Source of the DNA: Urechis unicinctus
Taxonomy: Eukaryota; Annelida; Polychaeta; Xenopneusta; Urechidae
Direction of reading: 5' to 3'
DNA: 64,000 nucleotides
NCBI GenBank assembly: GCA_034190875.2
Contig: CM067351.1
Location: forward strand, 4,644,926 to 4,708,925
Both the position numbers and the translations under genes were made by a program. The notes beneath the pieces are model-generated. The model did no database searches, had not been told where the DNA came from, and was given only the letters and a program-made list of their open reading frames with translations. Shown piece by piece: positions 14,901 to 28,190 of this stretch (position 1 is the stretch's first letter; the number at the start of each line of letters is the position of its first letter).

Positions 14901-17160
14901 TCACTTGAATGAATAGTGATTGGTATTGTATATATGCATCTTGCCCATGATATCACAGTTATATGCCCTGGGGGATGGAATATGAATTACATGCTTACAT
15001 ATAACAAATAAAATCACGTCGTGCTACACGATGGACAGGGCACAACTGGAATATTTACCTGGCAAATGAATGTTTGTTAGTCCATGGGAACTACGACCAA
15101 AATGGAATTCATATTGTTCAAATGTAGAGGCCGAATTGAATACTTGGTATGCATGGCTGTTCGTTTTGACATTATGTTTATAATAGAAATGTGCGTATTC
15201 TAATCCATTTACGCTGAATTACTATTGCAGTAAATATCTGATTTGGAACACTGGACTAGCGTAAAGAAATATATGCTCTAGCTCTGTGACTATTTTAGAA
15301 TAGCGATCAATATACGTTTGTAGCATGTTTGCAATTCAAGAAATATGCAGGCTTTTTTGGGTTGATTGCAATGTAGTGTTTGTTGACTTGCATACCATTT
15401 GCATGATATTTGCATTAAATAAATGCCGTAATATTTATAGAAGATAAAATATCATTATCAGGGCCGTGTTATTGCTTACACACTACTCAGCAATATACTA
15501 AACCAATAGCCTCTATAGTGCTAATTTGCTTGAAATGCTATTATAACGGAGATGTGACGTGCGGATAAAATAATTGTATATAGCTCAACATACACTAGTA
15601 TCAAATTGCGGAATCAACACATTATCAACAACGCTAACTGTGTATGATATCTGTGTAGATGACCTTATTCTGGTCCTTTCAATTATTTTTTTCCAACGAG
15701 CAGGTGAAGCAAAAGGCCGAAATGTATTTATTTTTGTGACCACAGCTTAACACTGCTAAACGTATATATTGCAAAACAGCTAGATGGAATCCACACTCAG
15801 TCGAACAATCCGTTATTGGCATGAAGACGAATGAGCTTTCTGATGCTCATATCTTGCTCTAATAGTATTATACAGTACTTGTTTTATCGTGTAGGTTGCA
15901 TGTTAACTATTGCGTTGGAAGAACTGCAGAAGTGCTTCGTGCAAAGTGTTCTAAAATATTCTTTACTTATTGCATTGTATCGTAACAGTCACATGTCTAA
16001 GGCCGCCAAGAACAGTGATGCTTATGATGAACAGCTTAGGAATTTCGTATTCTAGAAACATGGAATTTAGTGAAGACGAGAGAGATTGACAACTGGCTGT
16101 TACCCTCCCCTCATTGCATAACATTAATCTCCCGATCGATATTTGGTAAGTTGGTGCAATAATGTTTAGCTACAGAATGTAGAGATCATCCTTGCGAAGC
16201 ACCAATAAATGCATTATTTGGATATCACTAGGGTATATATTTTTGAGTTTTAACAGTAACAAATGGTGCGTTATATTGCAAGAATTAATTTGACTGCTTG
16301 ATTCTCTACTCGGTGTAGGCACCACATCACGCTAAAATCTCGTTAGTTTTGCGTGTAAAAGCATTTCGTATTCAATGAACGATCCATCTCATATCATTCT
16401 TCAAGCATCTTCCTGGGGATGTAGTTTATTGAAACTGTCATGAAGGTAGTTGGACAGGACTTGTGGGAGCAAATGCATCCACCTCATCGAATGGCAACTA
16501 CCTCATATGACCTGGGTTTGAAAGCTAAGCAATTATTTATATCATTGCAGTATCGGGCATGAACCTACTTCGCAGACATTTCGATTTAGTGCACCCAAAT
16601 TTAACGCGATTTAGTGTACGAAATGAATCCTTGGATCACCTGGTTTTGCCGCGCACATTAATGCTGATGTATCCTAATTGGCATGACGCACCAATATATT
16701 ATGGACTGTAATATAACTTTGTAATGTGGATTATCGTTAGCATCTGTTCAACAGTATGCCAAAGAATCATAACCGCGATATTTGAAAGCCCACCTTGCTG
16801 TATAGTTTCTGTACAATTAATATACAATCCATGTACCAGAAGTTAAGGCACAGATAAAGACCCTGGTGTGAAATATTAAGTTTCATTATGCATAAAGTAA
16901 TTATTCGATGATATGCCACATCAACCAAGTCAGCTGTAACAAATGGCGGGTTGTAGTAAATGTTCTACAGCTTGACACAAATGAACTAACTTACACATTT
17001 CTAGCCGTTCAGTGAGTACATAAATTCAATAGCAAAGAGGAAGAAGCAAAGTGCCCTTTATTTGTCGAAAGGCGAAATAGATTGGGTTGATGCTAATTGA
17101 CGTGGTCTGGGCGTTCCTTAAGGTCTCCGAATGCTTTGGAACCCCCGCGGAGCTCTCTGG

Positions 17161-17169
17161 TGACGTCAT
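17161..17169. promoter_or_regulatory. CRE-like palindrome TGACGTCAT
   Basis: A perfect TGACGTCA core lies in a local GC-rich patch just outside the left terminal repeat of the 17.2-20.25 kb element. The same nine bases occur in the leader of the P2X7-like gene at 47,503-47,511. Function is inferred from motif identity only. Confidence 0.25.
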
Positions 17170-17221
17170 TGGACACACTGGTCGTTTCTCCAGCACAGTA
17201 AGGCCTTTATTAAGCCGCGGA

Positions 17222-17285
17222 CTGACCGGAGAAGTACAAAGTACGTACTTCGTTCCCAGTACGGCGCACCTCGATTGAGGTACAT
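17222..17285 (+). repeat. Left terminal inverted repeat of 17.2-20.25 kb element
   Basis: Pairs with 20,160-20,240. It contains the self-complementary core AAGTACGTACTT, so each terminus is also a small palindrome. Confidence 0.6.
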
Positions 17286-18071
17286 ATGAAAGTCGTGCCC
17301 CCGCCCTCTGCTGTTTTGCATTTTATGAAATGTGATTGGCTTTGAACGATTTAATTATGCAAGTATATTATGGCCTACATTGGGAACCAAATCTGTTGTT
17401 GTGAGCGATATCGGGCGTTCACTAGAAGAGTTTTCACTTCCATTATTCGACAGTGACTGCAAGTGTTTCGACGTTCATGGTTAAATTTTTTTACACGCAT
17501 CAACATGGCAGAGGTAAGGTCTATGTTTTCTGATATAATGGCGTATTGATGCGTTCGTACATAAATCGAAGTAGTGTGTACTTCCTTTTGAATTGGTGCC
17601 ATAGTCTGATAGTAGATCGTATACAGATACAAGATTGACACTTATGGCTCATACGAACGAACCGCAGGTCGAATGTAGCCTTTCCTGGTGGTGTTCTTAT
17701 ACAAGATAACTTGTTTTTTAGAAATTTGAAACCTCGTACTTGTGAAGTCACATAGGCCCCTCTGACGGTAGTATACATATGAATCAACAAAACGTCGTGC
17801 ACGGCTTGAAGTGACAAGGTCAATAATTTCCACCTAATATGATTTGGTCTGTTAGTAGAGGGTGATATAAAAATCTCACAAGAATTGCTGGTTTGTGTTG
17901 TGAACTTAAACAATGATTATAATATTTAATGTTATGTATTTGACTAGACAGTGTCTGAATTACTTAGCTTTTTTCCCAGAATTGAACAGCTATTGGCCAT
18001 GCCATTTTTAAAACAGTCTGCATTGTAAAGCCTTCATTCACAATGAGGATGTTCGGAAACAGGAAACCTGA

Positions 18072-18305
18072 AATCCAAATTTCAAAGTGGTGTCTAAGAA
18101 AAACTGTTGGATTTGGTTGGAAAAAAAGAATCTGTCCATTACACAAAAACTGCTCCTCTGTCAATCATGCAATGACGAAGTCGATGAAATATATCCAGAC
18201 TTGAACATTCCTTCAGTCCGTGCAGCCGCCTTCCAAGCCGCTGAAAGTTTCAACTCTCTCAATGAAGAAGCTATTCCTGGGACGGGTGTACCAGGTCTCG
18301 CCTGA
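18072..18305 (+). CDS. Possible terminal exon, unknown protein
   Basis: An open tract of about 78 codons ends in TGA at 18,303-18,305 and is followed at once by AATAAA (18,309-18,314), which suits a last exon with a polyadenylation signal. The peptide has a CQSC motif, then an acidic and alanine-rich tail (DEIYPDLNIP, then VRAAAFQAAE). An acceptor-like AG lies at 18,086-18,087. I do not recognise the family. The opposite strand of the same DNA (18,213-18,498) is equally open, so the two readings compete and at most one is likely to be real. It lies inside the inverted-terminus element and has no copy in the window for comparison. Confidence 0.25.
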   Translation, partial: NPNFKVVSKKNCWIWLEKKNLSITQKLLLCQSCNDEVDEIYPDLNIPSVRAAAFQAAESFNSLNEEAIPGTGVPGLA

Positions 18306-18498
18306 ACAATAAACCCATCTTTTATTGCTCTCGTCTATATACTCAACCACAATATTTCCCTCACACCGCCGAACAAGTTCATAGGACTTTGTGCATATTA
18401 TCCTCTTCCTATCGTTTCTGCTCTCGCGGCATTCAGTACCATCAGATATGTATGCATTAGGTATTTTACCGGGTGGTGTTTCCACTTTTGACCTCTGA
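18213..18498 (-). CDS. Competing antisense open tract, unknown protein
   Basis: On the minus strand an acceptor-like pyrimidine stretch ending TTTCAG (18,499-18,504) opens a frame of about 95 codons that ends at 18,213. The peptide is hydrophilic, with segments such as RRCEGNIVVEYIDESNKRW. The amino-acid composition looks protein-like, but no domain is recognised. It overlaps the plus-strand tract ending at 18,305. I list it because the two antisense frames cannot be separated by reading alone. Confidence 0.2.
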
Positions 18499-20159
18499 AA
18501 GTTTAAATAGTTGTTTTCAATATATTCCATTCCAAACAAAAGAGACACAGAGAGAATATTTTATTGTGGGTTCCATTTTCATGAAAACATTGGTTTGGGC
18601 GCATTTTGTGCAGAGTCGAATTTACAAACGTTATTTTTTTTATCGCGTAAGTCCTTATTTCTCCTTCTTTGAAGGGAAATGGCTGCTCCAATTAAATCCC
18701 GCGCGGATAAGGTCAGGTACCCAGCGCTTCTTTGTCTTTCGGAATTAGATTTTAACGACATAACATCGATTTGCTCTCTGTTCCAAACCCCTGCCTCTCT
18801 TTCCGTTTCCAATGCCACCCCACCTTTTGTACATAATTTTCCTCTAGTTTTATCATTCAACACTCGCTGTTGTAATATGCATGTCTGTACATGTATAGGT
18901 ATATCAATTAATCCTATCTGTGTCATGATCTATTAAAGTAGCTTTATCTTGTGTTGTGTAACCTGTCTTGGACATATCATAGTTATGCATCTCGATTATT
19001 GCATCAACATCATACATATACCTTTAGCTGTCAAACACTCATAACGTTACTATACTTGTTATCATTATCTGCCTCATTGTAATACTGGTAATTGATTTGT
19101 AGTGTACCTGCACTCGGTATCCTATTATATAATACCAAATATTTTAAGTATGTGATTTTGAACACAATTTTTTCTAAACTAAAATTAACTCAAACATTGC
19201 TGTTCCTCCACTCCTCCACAAAATATGGATCTGCATGATACATTGTTAAAGGCATATGATTTGGCCGTTAGAAAATCAATTATTAACTGGTTGTAGGAAA
19301 AACACCATCATGAAGTTTACAGAGGTGGAATATTCTTATGTCCACATTGCAATGGAAGCAATTGTAATAAAGCATGGTAAATTTCAATACTTCCTGCTCG
19401 GTGACCCTGTGATTTTGTGAACAATCCATTCCATATCTGGTAAACCTTAAGTATGCTTAAATGATAATGTTCAATACATATGTAATGATGCTCGTTTCCA
19501 TCTGTAAAGCCTTAAATAATAATCTAACATCCAATTAAAACAAGAACAAAAGTTTTCAAAAACTCGAACAGAACAGGCCAACAAAAGTATGAAAACTTAA
19601 TGTTGTGGAGTTTTGGGGGGCATTCTGTTCGATATCAAACACCTGGTTGCTTTTTTTATTCTATTTTAGAAGAACATTCATTTTTAAACACAACTGAACA
19701 CGTATGTAAACACTCTCAATCAGACCCTGGTGGACAGCAAGCGAAATTGGAAACAATCATGGTTTGGCGTACTTCGATTGGAGTACAAAAATATCAGGTG
19801 TGCAAATGGATTGACATGGGGTGTGATGTTATCATCCATAAGTCACAAATATGGCAAACAATTTTCACTAAACTATATTTCACATAATCTAGACAGACTA
19901 TGCTCCGCAAAAAGTAAGTTGTTTACTTTGACAAACTGATTCAAAAATGATTCTTGCCTCATCAATCTTTGGGAAAGACACGCGATGGCCACTGTTCTAA
20001 AGTTTGAAAACGCATAGAAAAGCCTTCTCGTACACGTGCAACGCTAAATATGATCCCACATCGAGGCTGTGACAACTAAGGGGGTTTCCACGATTTTACG
20101 CAACCATATCTCAGTAAATGATGTCACAATTTGCAAAATAGTTAAGAAAATTAAGGTTT

Positions 20160-20240
20160 ATGCATGCATACTTCAAACCAAGTACGCCGTACTAAGAACG
20201 AAGTACGTACTTTGTTTGAGGTACGTACTTCCTTCTGCGG
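20160..20240 (-). repeat. Right terminal inverted repeat of 17.2-20.25 kb element
   Basis: Reverse complement of 17,222-17,285 with a few mismatches. Outside it, the CGACCGCAGAAG-like stretch has only a partial match at the left end, so the outer limit is uncertain. Confidence 0.6.
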
Positions 20241-20471
20241 TCGTTTTTGACCTGTTTAAACATAAATCCTTGGATGCTAATACGACAAAATAAATATTTA
20301 TTACATCGTGTCATTAGAGGGGAAAAAGATCAAATAGGTCCAAAACATTCTTATCTTCATGTGCACATTGCAAGCACAAATGAGTTTTTTTGTTTTATTT
20401 ATAACTGTCTTTTAAGTAAGGTAAATGACCTAGCACCGACGTAATGAAATGCATTATATGGATGTATATCA

Positions 20472-20516
20472 CGTTATACATAGCGAATTATGCATAGCGA
20501 CGTTATACATAGCGAA
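20472..20516 (+). repeat. Short tandem repeat, about 15 bp x3
   Basis: Three consecutive copies of a TTATACATAGCGA-like unit, the middle one with G for A (TTATGCATAGCGA). Confidence 0.7.
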
Positions 20517-22909
20517 ACATGGTAGCCTGGACCAGCATGAGCCAATTTTAACCTTGCTTAAACCCTTCACAGCTAACAATGGGTCACAACCGGCGTGTGC
20601 GGAAATGTCTTGGAATGCACGACCGCACATGTGATTGGGTAATGAGAGATAAAAAGTGGCGTTCCTCGGCTTTGTAACTGGAATTAAAGAAGGGTTTACG
20701 GCGGCAATGCGGTCACTGAAAACAGATCCTGACATCCGCCGTCGCAATTTTTGTTGTTGTCAGAAATAACGCTTGCATGCTCGTCTGTCTGATTTTTTCA
20801 AGTGTTATCATGGATGCTAAGACTAAAGCGCAAGGCAAACACATCCAAGTCTCTCCTTATACGTGTATACGCGGAAGTGAACACATCAACAGCGAGCTAG
20901 TTATAGGGCGCACGTAAAGATTTACAGCCAACTCGTGCGGTTCATGGTTTCAGGGAGGTACCAAACCAACAAAGCCAGACAGGTTTCTTCAACACATCAT
21001 ATGCATTTGCACAACTATGTTGAAAATTTATCTCCATAATATATTATCAAATTCGGGGCATAAAAAGAACGACGGCAGTTAGTTGCTGTATTTAACTTGG
21101 ATGCTAGATTAGTTTTACATTGTTTCCAATAATGCAATCGCCTTAGACCACTAGATATAACGCTTTATTTATAATATCGTATTTCGAATATGTAGTTCTA
21201 AGCATGGTTGGGCGAATATACATGTCACTTTTGTCCACACAAGATACAGTAACATACAATCGACTGTCATTGTTGTTTTTTTTTGCACAATACTGAAACG
21301 TTTACTTTTGACCCAAAAGATTTCTGTTGCGTCCTCGTCCTTGGTAACCAATTGGAGCCGCTAGATTAAGTTGTCTTTGCGCCATAGGTGTCTAACTAGA
21401 TTATCTGGCGTTTTGTTTTTTAAAACACTTCAGTAACAACGATGGTAGACTAGCAGATAAGCATGTAAGTACCTGGCAAATAGAGATAAACGCATGAACG
21501 GATATTCGGACAATCGATGAAGAGATATAAAAACGCTGACTATATTTCACAATGCATTGTGCACGTAGTTATTTGGTTATTTTCAACATTGTTTGAAAAA
21601 CAGTTAGCGTATCATAACAGGGAACCCCACATATTTGTAAGTATACACTGGATAGCAAAACGTCTATAACTATTCACCTCAGGAATCGATATGGCTTTGT
21701 CACACTCCTCTATATGTTTTGTAAAAAAACGGTTATCTTTATTGGGTTTATAGCGAACGTTCAGAAACAGTTGCCGTATGCTTACTTATCTACGCCGAAT
21801 CTCAAACCTAACCCAGCGTATTGACCCATACTATGTAGGCAGTGGAGAATAGCGTTACGTTGTCAACGATAAGCTACTCGGGTTAACAATTCATCACACA
21901 AATAGCAACGTATCAGTTAGTCTCGGAAGATTGCTCATCGACCATTGAGTCCATGTGACCAAAGGACAGGAACAACGACGTCCTATGAGGAGCAAGGATC
22001 CTGTATGGTTTCAATATAAAACACCTAATCGTATCGATATGGTTATGTCAAAAAATATGGCCTTATGCCACTGACACCGTGTGCGCTGTGTGGAAAGTGT
22101 GCTGTACCGATGCAAAGGTGCTTTATATGAATATCATCGCGTAGTCCAGGCCTTTATGTCCCTTTACTTACCAAGGTTCTCCGTATCCTTTGAGACCGTA
22201 GCTCATGTTGCAGGCATATAAGCAACGACCAAAGTAAATCACGCGCCACGGCAATATAACATAAAATCCTATCAAGCTTTGAGCGGCACTAGGCGTTCCA
22301 CACTATTGCTTTGTACGTAACTCCTGCATGTAAATATCACTTTGTAAATACTGTAAAGCAAGCATGATAGTCGACTTGTGATGTGATTTTTCCGAGTGTG
22401 TGTTTGCCGCGATCAAATGTCATGGGATCATGTTATCGTCGATTCAACTCACCAAATTAGCCAATGCACCCTAACGTAGAAGGATTAATTGCTTCACTTC
22501 CTCTTGTGACCGACCCATCAGTGAGGCACGTGATGTGACTACATAGCGCGACGACGGATGCTGCCTTTGCGCCAGATGACTTGGCAACTCGATTTACAAC
22601 GATTGCACATAATGATGATATGAATGTCTATATTTACACACGGGCAATAATTTTCCGCCTGCAACTGCTGTGTCAAAACAATCCAAATGCGATGACTTTG
22701 GACTTTGGCGTCACAATTGCAGACAATTAAACATATCAATGATGTGACTAAGATCATCCAGGGTGTTCAATTCAATACAGTAATAATTCTATCATTCACC
22801 TGCGAACGTATGGAAAGATTAGGGTATGCGTATTGAAACAGTTGCTTTTGAACAGCGATGAGTAGTACTATGTAATCTATGATATATGTTTCGTAAGCAT
22901 CATATAGCC

Positions 22910-23538
<629 letters not shown>

Positions 23539-24723
23539 GTTTGAAATTCTAACCAGATTATAAGTTGTTGAAATTTAATCTGCCACTTTGGGAGGGCTGT
23601 GCATTGTGTTCAAGATCCTCAATGATGTTCGGATATCCGAGCTTAGCTTGTATGATGGTACAATATTACTAACACTGTTGCCTTGACGCTCAACCAATAT
23701 AAGATACATTGGGTCGTTAAGCTCATGCTATATTCATGCTGCTATGGGAAGACAGACACTAAAGGTGTAATTGTGTGATTTAATTTGATCATTAGTAATT
23801 CCCTATTAACCAATACTAGTGAACGACGTAGGCGCTTATTGAAAACACTGCCAGAGGCTTAGTTTCGGCTATGAATGGTATTAGGCTCAACCCGGTAATT
23901 GACACGTACCCTTAATCTTCCGAAATATGCGTAGCCTACGTGTAGCTAATCAAATATCGTTCCTTTCTTGATATTCTGTTCACTGCTGACACTAAGGTTG
24001 TAATTTAAATGAATCGGGAATCAATTAAACTGGAACTTCAGCATACCTAAATAGTCTTGAATCCACTATTATCGTCATATTTAGGCTTATGGATGATTTA
24101 ATAGTCCTGAAGCAATGTCTAGAAACTACAACATGATTCGTCAAGATTCGTCTTCGATTAGTCATTCATGTCATACATGTCGTTCGTACAATCAGACACT
24201 TAGCACATCATTGCTGGTAGAATCGTTAGGACAATGATTGTAGCTTGAAACACGTCGTCCTTGCATTAGAAGCGACATAATATTTCATTTAAATAATTGC
24301 CTTGAGTTTATTAAAGCAGATTAACTGCATTGTTAAGCATTGGCGGTATATTAGTTGTTACAATCAGTGTGTATGATCAGACGATAAGCGCAAATTACAC
24401 ACGGTAATAAGAATATCAATCAGACTTGCTGTTTAGTACCATGCATAGATTGATATGCACCTTATTTGAGTGATAATACTAAAATGGCATGTAGCTTCAT
24501 AGTCAAAAATGATTATAAAATGGCAAATGGGTGCGTCGATTGTACTTGGAATATGCAATCTGAATGCGATCCTAATACGTCCTGTTGAGTAATCGGTGAT
24601 CCAATCTAGCTTTGGCGATAATATCAGCGCAAAGTTTGTGTAAACATAATAAGTTAACATAATTCACAAGAGTTACAATGAGCCTTGGGTTTAAGCAGAG
24701 AACGGCATATCAGCCTTCAATGA

Positions 24724-24747
24724 TCACATGTACAACGACACATGTGA
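24724..24747. other. Perfect 8-bp hairpin
   Basis: TCACATGT and ACATGTGA flank an eight-base loop. Confidence 0.6.
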
Positions 24748-25953
24748 CAGGGGGCTTACACATACTGACGTTTGGATTTGTACGAAAATATGTGTTCAAT
24801 TGTCACGTACTTCAAGTGATTGAAAGCTTAAATCCGTGTTGAGAAATAGGCCATTCAGTTTATGCAACAGGGGATAATCAGCAGCACTTCGTTATCGATC
24901 CTATTCAATATCTTATTGCTCTGTTGATATATGACTGTGTCACACCTGCTCTCGAGAGAAGGATTGAATTAAAACATTGCCATTCGTTAGGTGTCTGTGG
25001 ATCCGCACTCTACCTCGAGATCATCTACTAATAAAGCTATGGCAAATTATCTGCTACTAAAGCAGCTGGCACCGGCAGCTCCAGCCTAAGCATTATGTTT
25101 GCTTTTCTTCTTCATGTTTGTTCAGGACTAATTGCCTCGCCGCTGCTATAAACGCTGACAAACATGCACTCATTCGTATATTCGAAAACTAGAGGCAAGA
25201 GATGTGTGGTTCAGATTGATGGGTCAACCCACAGAATGTTATGTAGTGTTCCTTTCTGGTACATCTATAATCTACCAGGACATCTTCAGAAAGATGCACA
25301 GAACAATAAGAGAATTTGTTTTAGAGCTACACAGATTGTACATTTAGTCAGTGAAGCTACAACTTTTGTAATAATCTGTCTGCAGTGCAATGCAGAGAAA
25401 AGAAGATATAATTTACTGAAAAAGCATCAGATAAAGTTATTTAATAATGAAACATCACATGGCAGCGCATGACTAATCTACAAGCTTAAATAACAATTCA
25501 GCCTACACCACAATTGTGCAACAATTGTATATAATATATGACAACTACCTAAAAAGAGATACTGATCTTTCTGTCAAATTTATCCTGATTAATACAATAT
25601 ATTCTGGAGTATATATACCATACATGGGAGAAGTTTCCTTAGATTGGGGAGCTGAATATATCTTCTGAAGGCAAGATGTAGAGCTTGGGTCTGCCTTGTA
25701 TCCCATTAGAAGCGGTCTGCATGTGCATTGATATATTGTTTTCATATTTGGCTATTTGTTGCTAGTTATCTAGTTATAGCAGACTTGTAATGACTTTCAT
25801 AATATAGCACAGGCCTTTATAGACCATGCAGTAGGTAGTGCCTTTTCTTATGAAGGTCACTCAACTGGAATTCATTTATCATGCAAAAAAACCTTTCTTT
25901 GGTTTATACCTTGTCACTAGTTAACAGTTCACTAAGGAATGAAAAATACTCAC

Positions 25954-26117
25954 TTGTACCTTTGATGCATGTTCTGCTCGAGACATCCTGATCTGACTCG
26001 AGTCACTAGAAATCAAGTTGTTTTTGTTGGCATCTTTAAGTCTGGGGTCTACAGGGCTTGTTGTTCTAGGCAGACTTGTGGCATAACTGGTACTTGCTTG
26101 GGCTGCTGGTTCAGTAA
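25954..26117 (-). CDS. Candidate internal exon of unknown gene
   Basis: On the minus strand a pyrimidine-rich acceptor (TTTGTTTATTAG) opens a tract of about 55 codons that ends at a strong donor, CAA|GTGAGT. The peptide is polar and rich in serine, alanine and proline (for example AAQASTSYATSL and TTSPVDPRLKDA), which looks like a disordered linker. No domain is recognised. A second minus-strand open tract lies downstream at 25,545-25,745 but has no convincing splice sites. This is the only host-like exon I can offer in the island. It is single-copy in the window, so there is no comparison for codon constraint. Confidence 0.35.
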
Positions 26118-26930
26118 CTAATAAACAAAAGCACATACATTTTACAATATGTATTGCAAAATTAATATAATTGACACATTACAGACTATGCATTAATTCA
26201 GATGTGAACAATGAGGAACAATGTTTGTATCATTGCATATTTCTGCCATTGCTTCACATTTGTTCATGTTTATGTGACCATCAAATGGTGTGATTTTTTC
26301 ATAACCGTTTAATTGATCATTTGATGAAATTCGAACATTTTCCAAAAGTGTCTGTATGGTTGTGGTACATAATTGACAAATACTTCATCATATAATGTCT
26401 TTCGATACAAGCAAACAAACCGACTGTGTCAAGGCAATCCATTTATGCCAAGTACACACCCACTTTAGTTGTGGTCGATTCAGGCAGTAGTCTCTGATAG
26501 GTTCCCTAGCTCACATCTGACATAGCTATCTATATTAATGAAACATATATGGGTAGATTTGTGGACATAAACATATCTGGTTGGTTCAGAATAGAATTTC
26601 TTCCATATTAACAGTTCATGGGCCCAAACTTTAACAGAGCTCTATATATATGAAAATGCATTTCAATTTGCATCTTTTTTAGAGAACTGAATTTGAATGG
26701 AAGCCTGTAAAGGTTAGATCACATGATTCAAAGCCAGGCAACTTATGTGAGGCCACATCAGCTGTTCAGCTAAAAACATTCAATATTAGCTACTGTCAAA
26801 TTACATAATAATCATAGTCATTGTTTTTATAGCACAGATGCTCATTTATAATACAATTAAATAGTTATGCAGTTCAGAGGCTGTTTATTTAATGGCTGGT
26901 GTTAGTTGTATAAGGTGACCCTGTGGTGAT

Positions 26931-27076
26931 TGTAGCATTATGAAGCCCTCACTGAAAATCATAAATTCCACTGCATGTGTTGGATGGTGGTTAAAAATTA
27001 AGATTCTCTTCCGGTCTACATGATGTCGTCCTCGCTTGGGTGTTTCTCAATGTAGTTATTTGGACATAACATAGCA
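26931..27076 (+). repeat. 5' LTR of Gypsy element
   Basis: 146 bp, beginning TGTAGCATTATGAAGCC and ending CATAGCA. It matches 30,413-30,545 over its whole length, with an extra segment of about 17 bp near 27,022-27,040. The LTR is very short and I see no clear TATA box. Confidence 0.9.
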
Positions 27077-27094
27077 TGGTGACACTAAGTGGGA
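27077..27094 (+). promoter_or_regulatory. Primer binding site
   Basis: TGGTGACACTAAGTGGG directly follows the 5' LTR. It starts with TGG, the complement of a tRNA CCA end. The tRNA species cannot be named by eye. Confidence 0.75.
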
Positions 27095-27443
27095 TCTAAA
27101 ACGACCGAAAAAGATCACCAACTGTGTTTTTATCTTCCGCTTGTCAGCAGTGGAAACAACAGTCGTCTTGAGGCCAATGAGCCCAGGATTTCAGTGAGAA
27201 CAGTTCACCTCCTGAACGATCCCGCTCAAACGCACATGGTCGGCGTCGGATTGTGTGACTGTTGTGTTCGAATGTCAAGCTACAAAACCGCAAAGTGCAA
27301 ACCGCAATTAAGCATCTGCATGTGGCATTATCAAGTCTAGTGATCGTGTTGGACGTTGTGGAAAATAATTGCATCGCGTCAGTGACAGTGTGCAATTTAT
27401 CGCCCGTCAATAAACTATATCTGAATCAAACCCAGAAGCAAGC

Positions 27444-28190
27444 GTGCAGTATGAGCACTCAGACGATCTAGCCGGTATTAAGTTGCCCTCATTCAACTGG
27501 GACAGTGACGATTTGCCCCATCAGTTTCGCTCATTCAAGCGTTATTGTGAACTTTTGTTGTCGACTCCAACGTACAATAACAAAGCAGGTCATGAAATCG
27601 TTAACTACATCCTACTGTGGTTGGGACCCAATGCTTTGGAAGTCTACGACAACTGGTCTCATCTGACAGCTGAGCAGAAGAAAACGCCAGAGTCAGTGTG
27701 GCAGGCATTCCAAGACTATTTTGAGCCCAAGGCTAATTATAGACTTTCCCGCTTTCAATTTCGCGACATTCGTCAACAGTCAGCCGAGCCCATCGACACA
27801 GTTATAACTCGTCTTAAGGTGCAAGCACGAAAGTGTAAATTTGAGGCTGCTCTCGAGGACATGCTGATCGACCAAATCATTATTGGCACTGTGCACAGCC
27901 TCGTTCGCAAAAACTACTCGACCATGATCCCGAGAAGTTGACACTCGACAAAGTTCTTGACTGTGCTCGCACATACGAGGCCACACAACAACAGCTCAAT
28001 CAGTTTGGGCAGGCTACGAAGGTGAACAGCATCCATCAAAAGCGAAACCACCAACATAAAAGACCGATTCCACATGCTGAATCGACCTCAAGGAACACAA
28101 GCCACTTTTGTGGTGGGACTAGACACCATCGGAGGAATGCCCCGCTCGCCACCAGAAATGTAATTAATGGTTTAGAGTCGGTCATTTGGG
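27444..28190 (+). pseudogene. gag: Gypsy gag, frameshifted
   Basis: Gag would form the particle coat and bind element RNA. The first part (27,444-27,941) is a 165-codon frame rich in W, F and Y with the capsid-like segment VNYILLWLGPNALEVYDNW, typical of this invertebrate Gypsy lineage. A one-base loss in an A-run at about 27,906-27,913 shifts the frame, and the remainder (TLDKVLDCARTYEATQQQL) continues in the frame starting at 27,938. Two zinc knuckles follow. In the first, near 28,108-28,150, the first and last cysteines are changed (SHFC, and N-A in place of N-C). The second is split by a further frameshift near 28,160-28,185. An untranslated leader fills 27,095-27,443. Confidence 0.85.

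Larger units (their letters stand above)
17214..20255. mobile_element. Unclassified DNA transposon with inverted termini
   Basis: A sequence of about 55 bp near the left end (17,222-17,285) recurs in reverse complement near the right end (20,160-20,240). The core is CAAAGTACGTACTTCGTTC followed by AGTACGGCG. TTAA lies just outside each end (17,210-17,213 and 20,256-20,259), but the very terminal bases do not match, so the ends are approximate and the TTAA sites could be chance. The interior holds a possible first exon ending in a GTAAGG donor near 17,507-17,520 and two mutually antisense open tracts at 18,072-18,548. No transposase motif is recognised, so this may be non-autonomous. It is absent from arm R. 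Confidence 0.5.
16050..22540. other. Left-arm-only block, about 6.5 kb
   Basis: In R the flanks of this block are only about 100 bp apart (45,700-45,790). It includes a terminal-inverted-repeat element at about 17,214-20,255. The remainder (16,050-17,200 and 20,260-22,540) is AT-rich with short open frames and no recognised family. It may be a nest of insertions, or sequence deleted from R. Confidence 0.55.

Noticed and set aside
17521-17913. 130-codon minus-strand open frame
   Set aside because: It overlaps an apparent intron after a GTAAGG donor and has no recognisable domain. A single open frame of this length is expected by chance in 64 kb read six ways.
22600-22757. Peptide resemblance between 22,600-22,757 (minus) and 45,560-45,700
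   Set aside because: The match follows from L/R DNA homology. Substitutions show no codon-position bias and the R copy has a stop.
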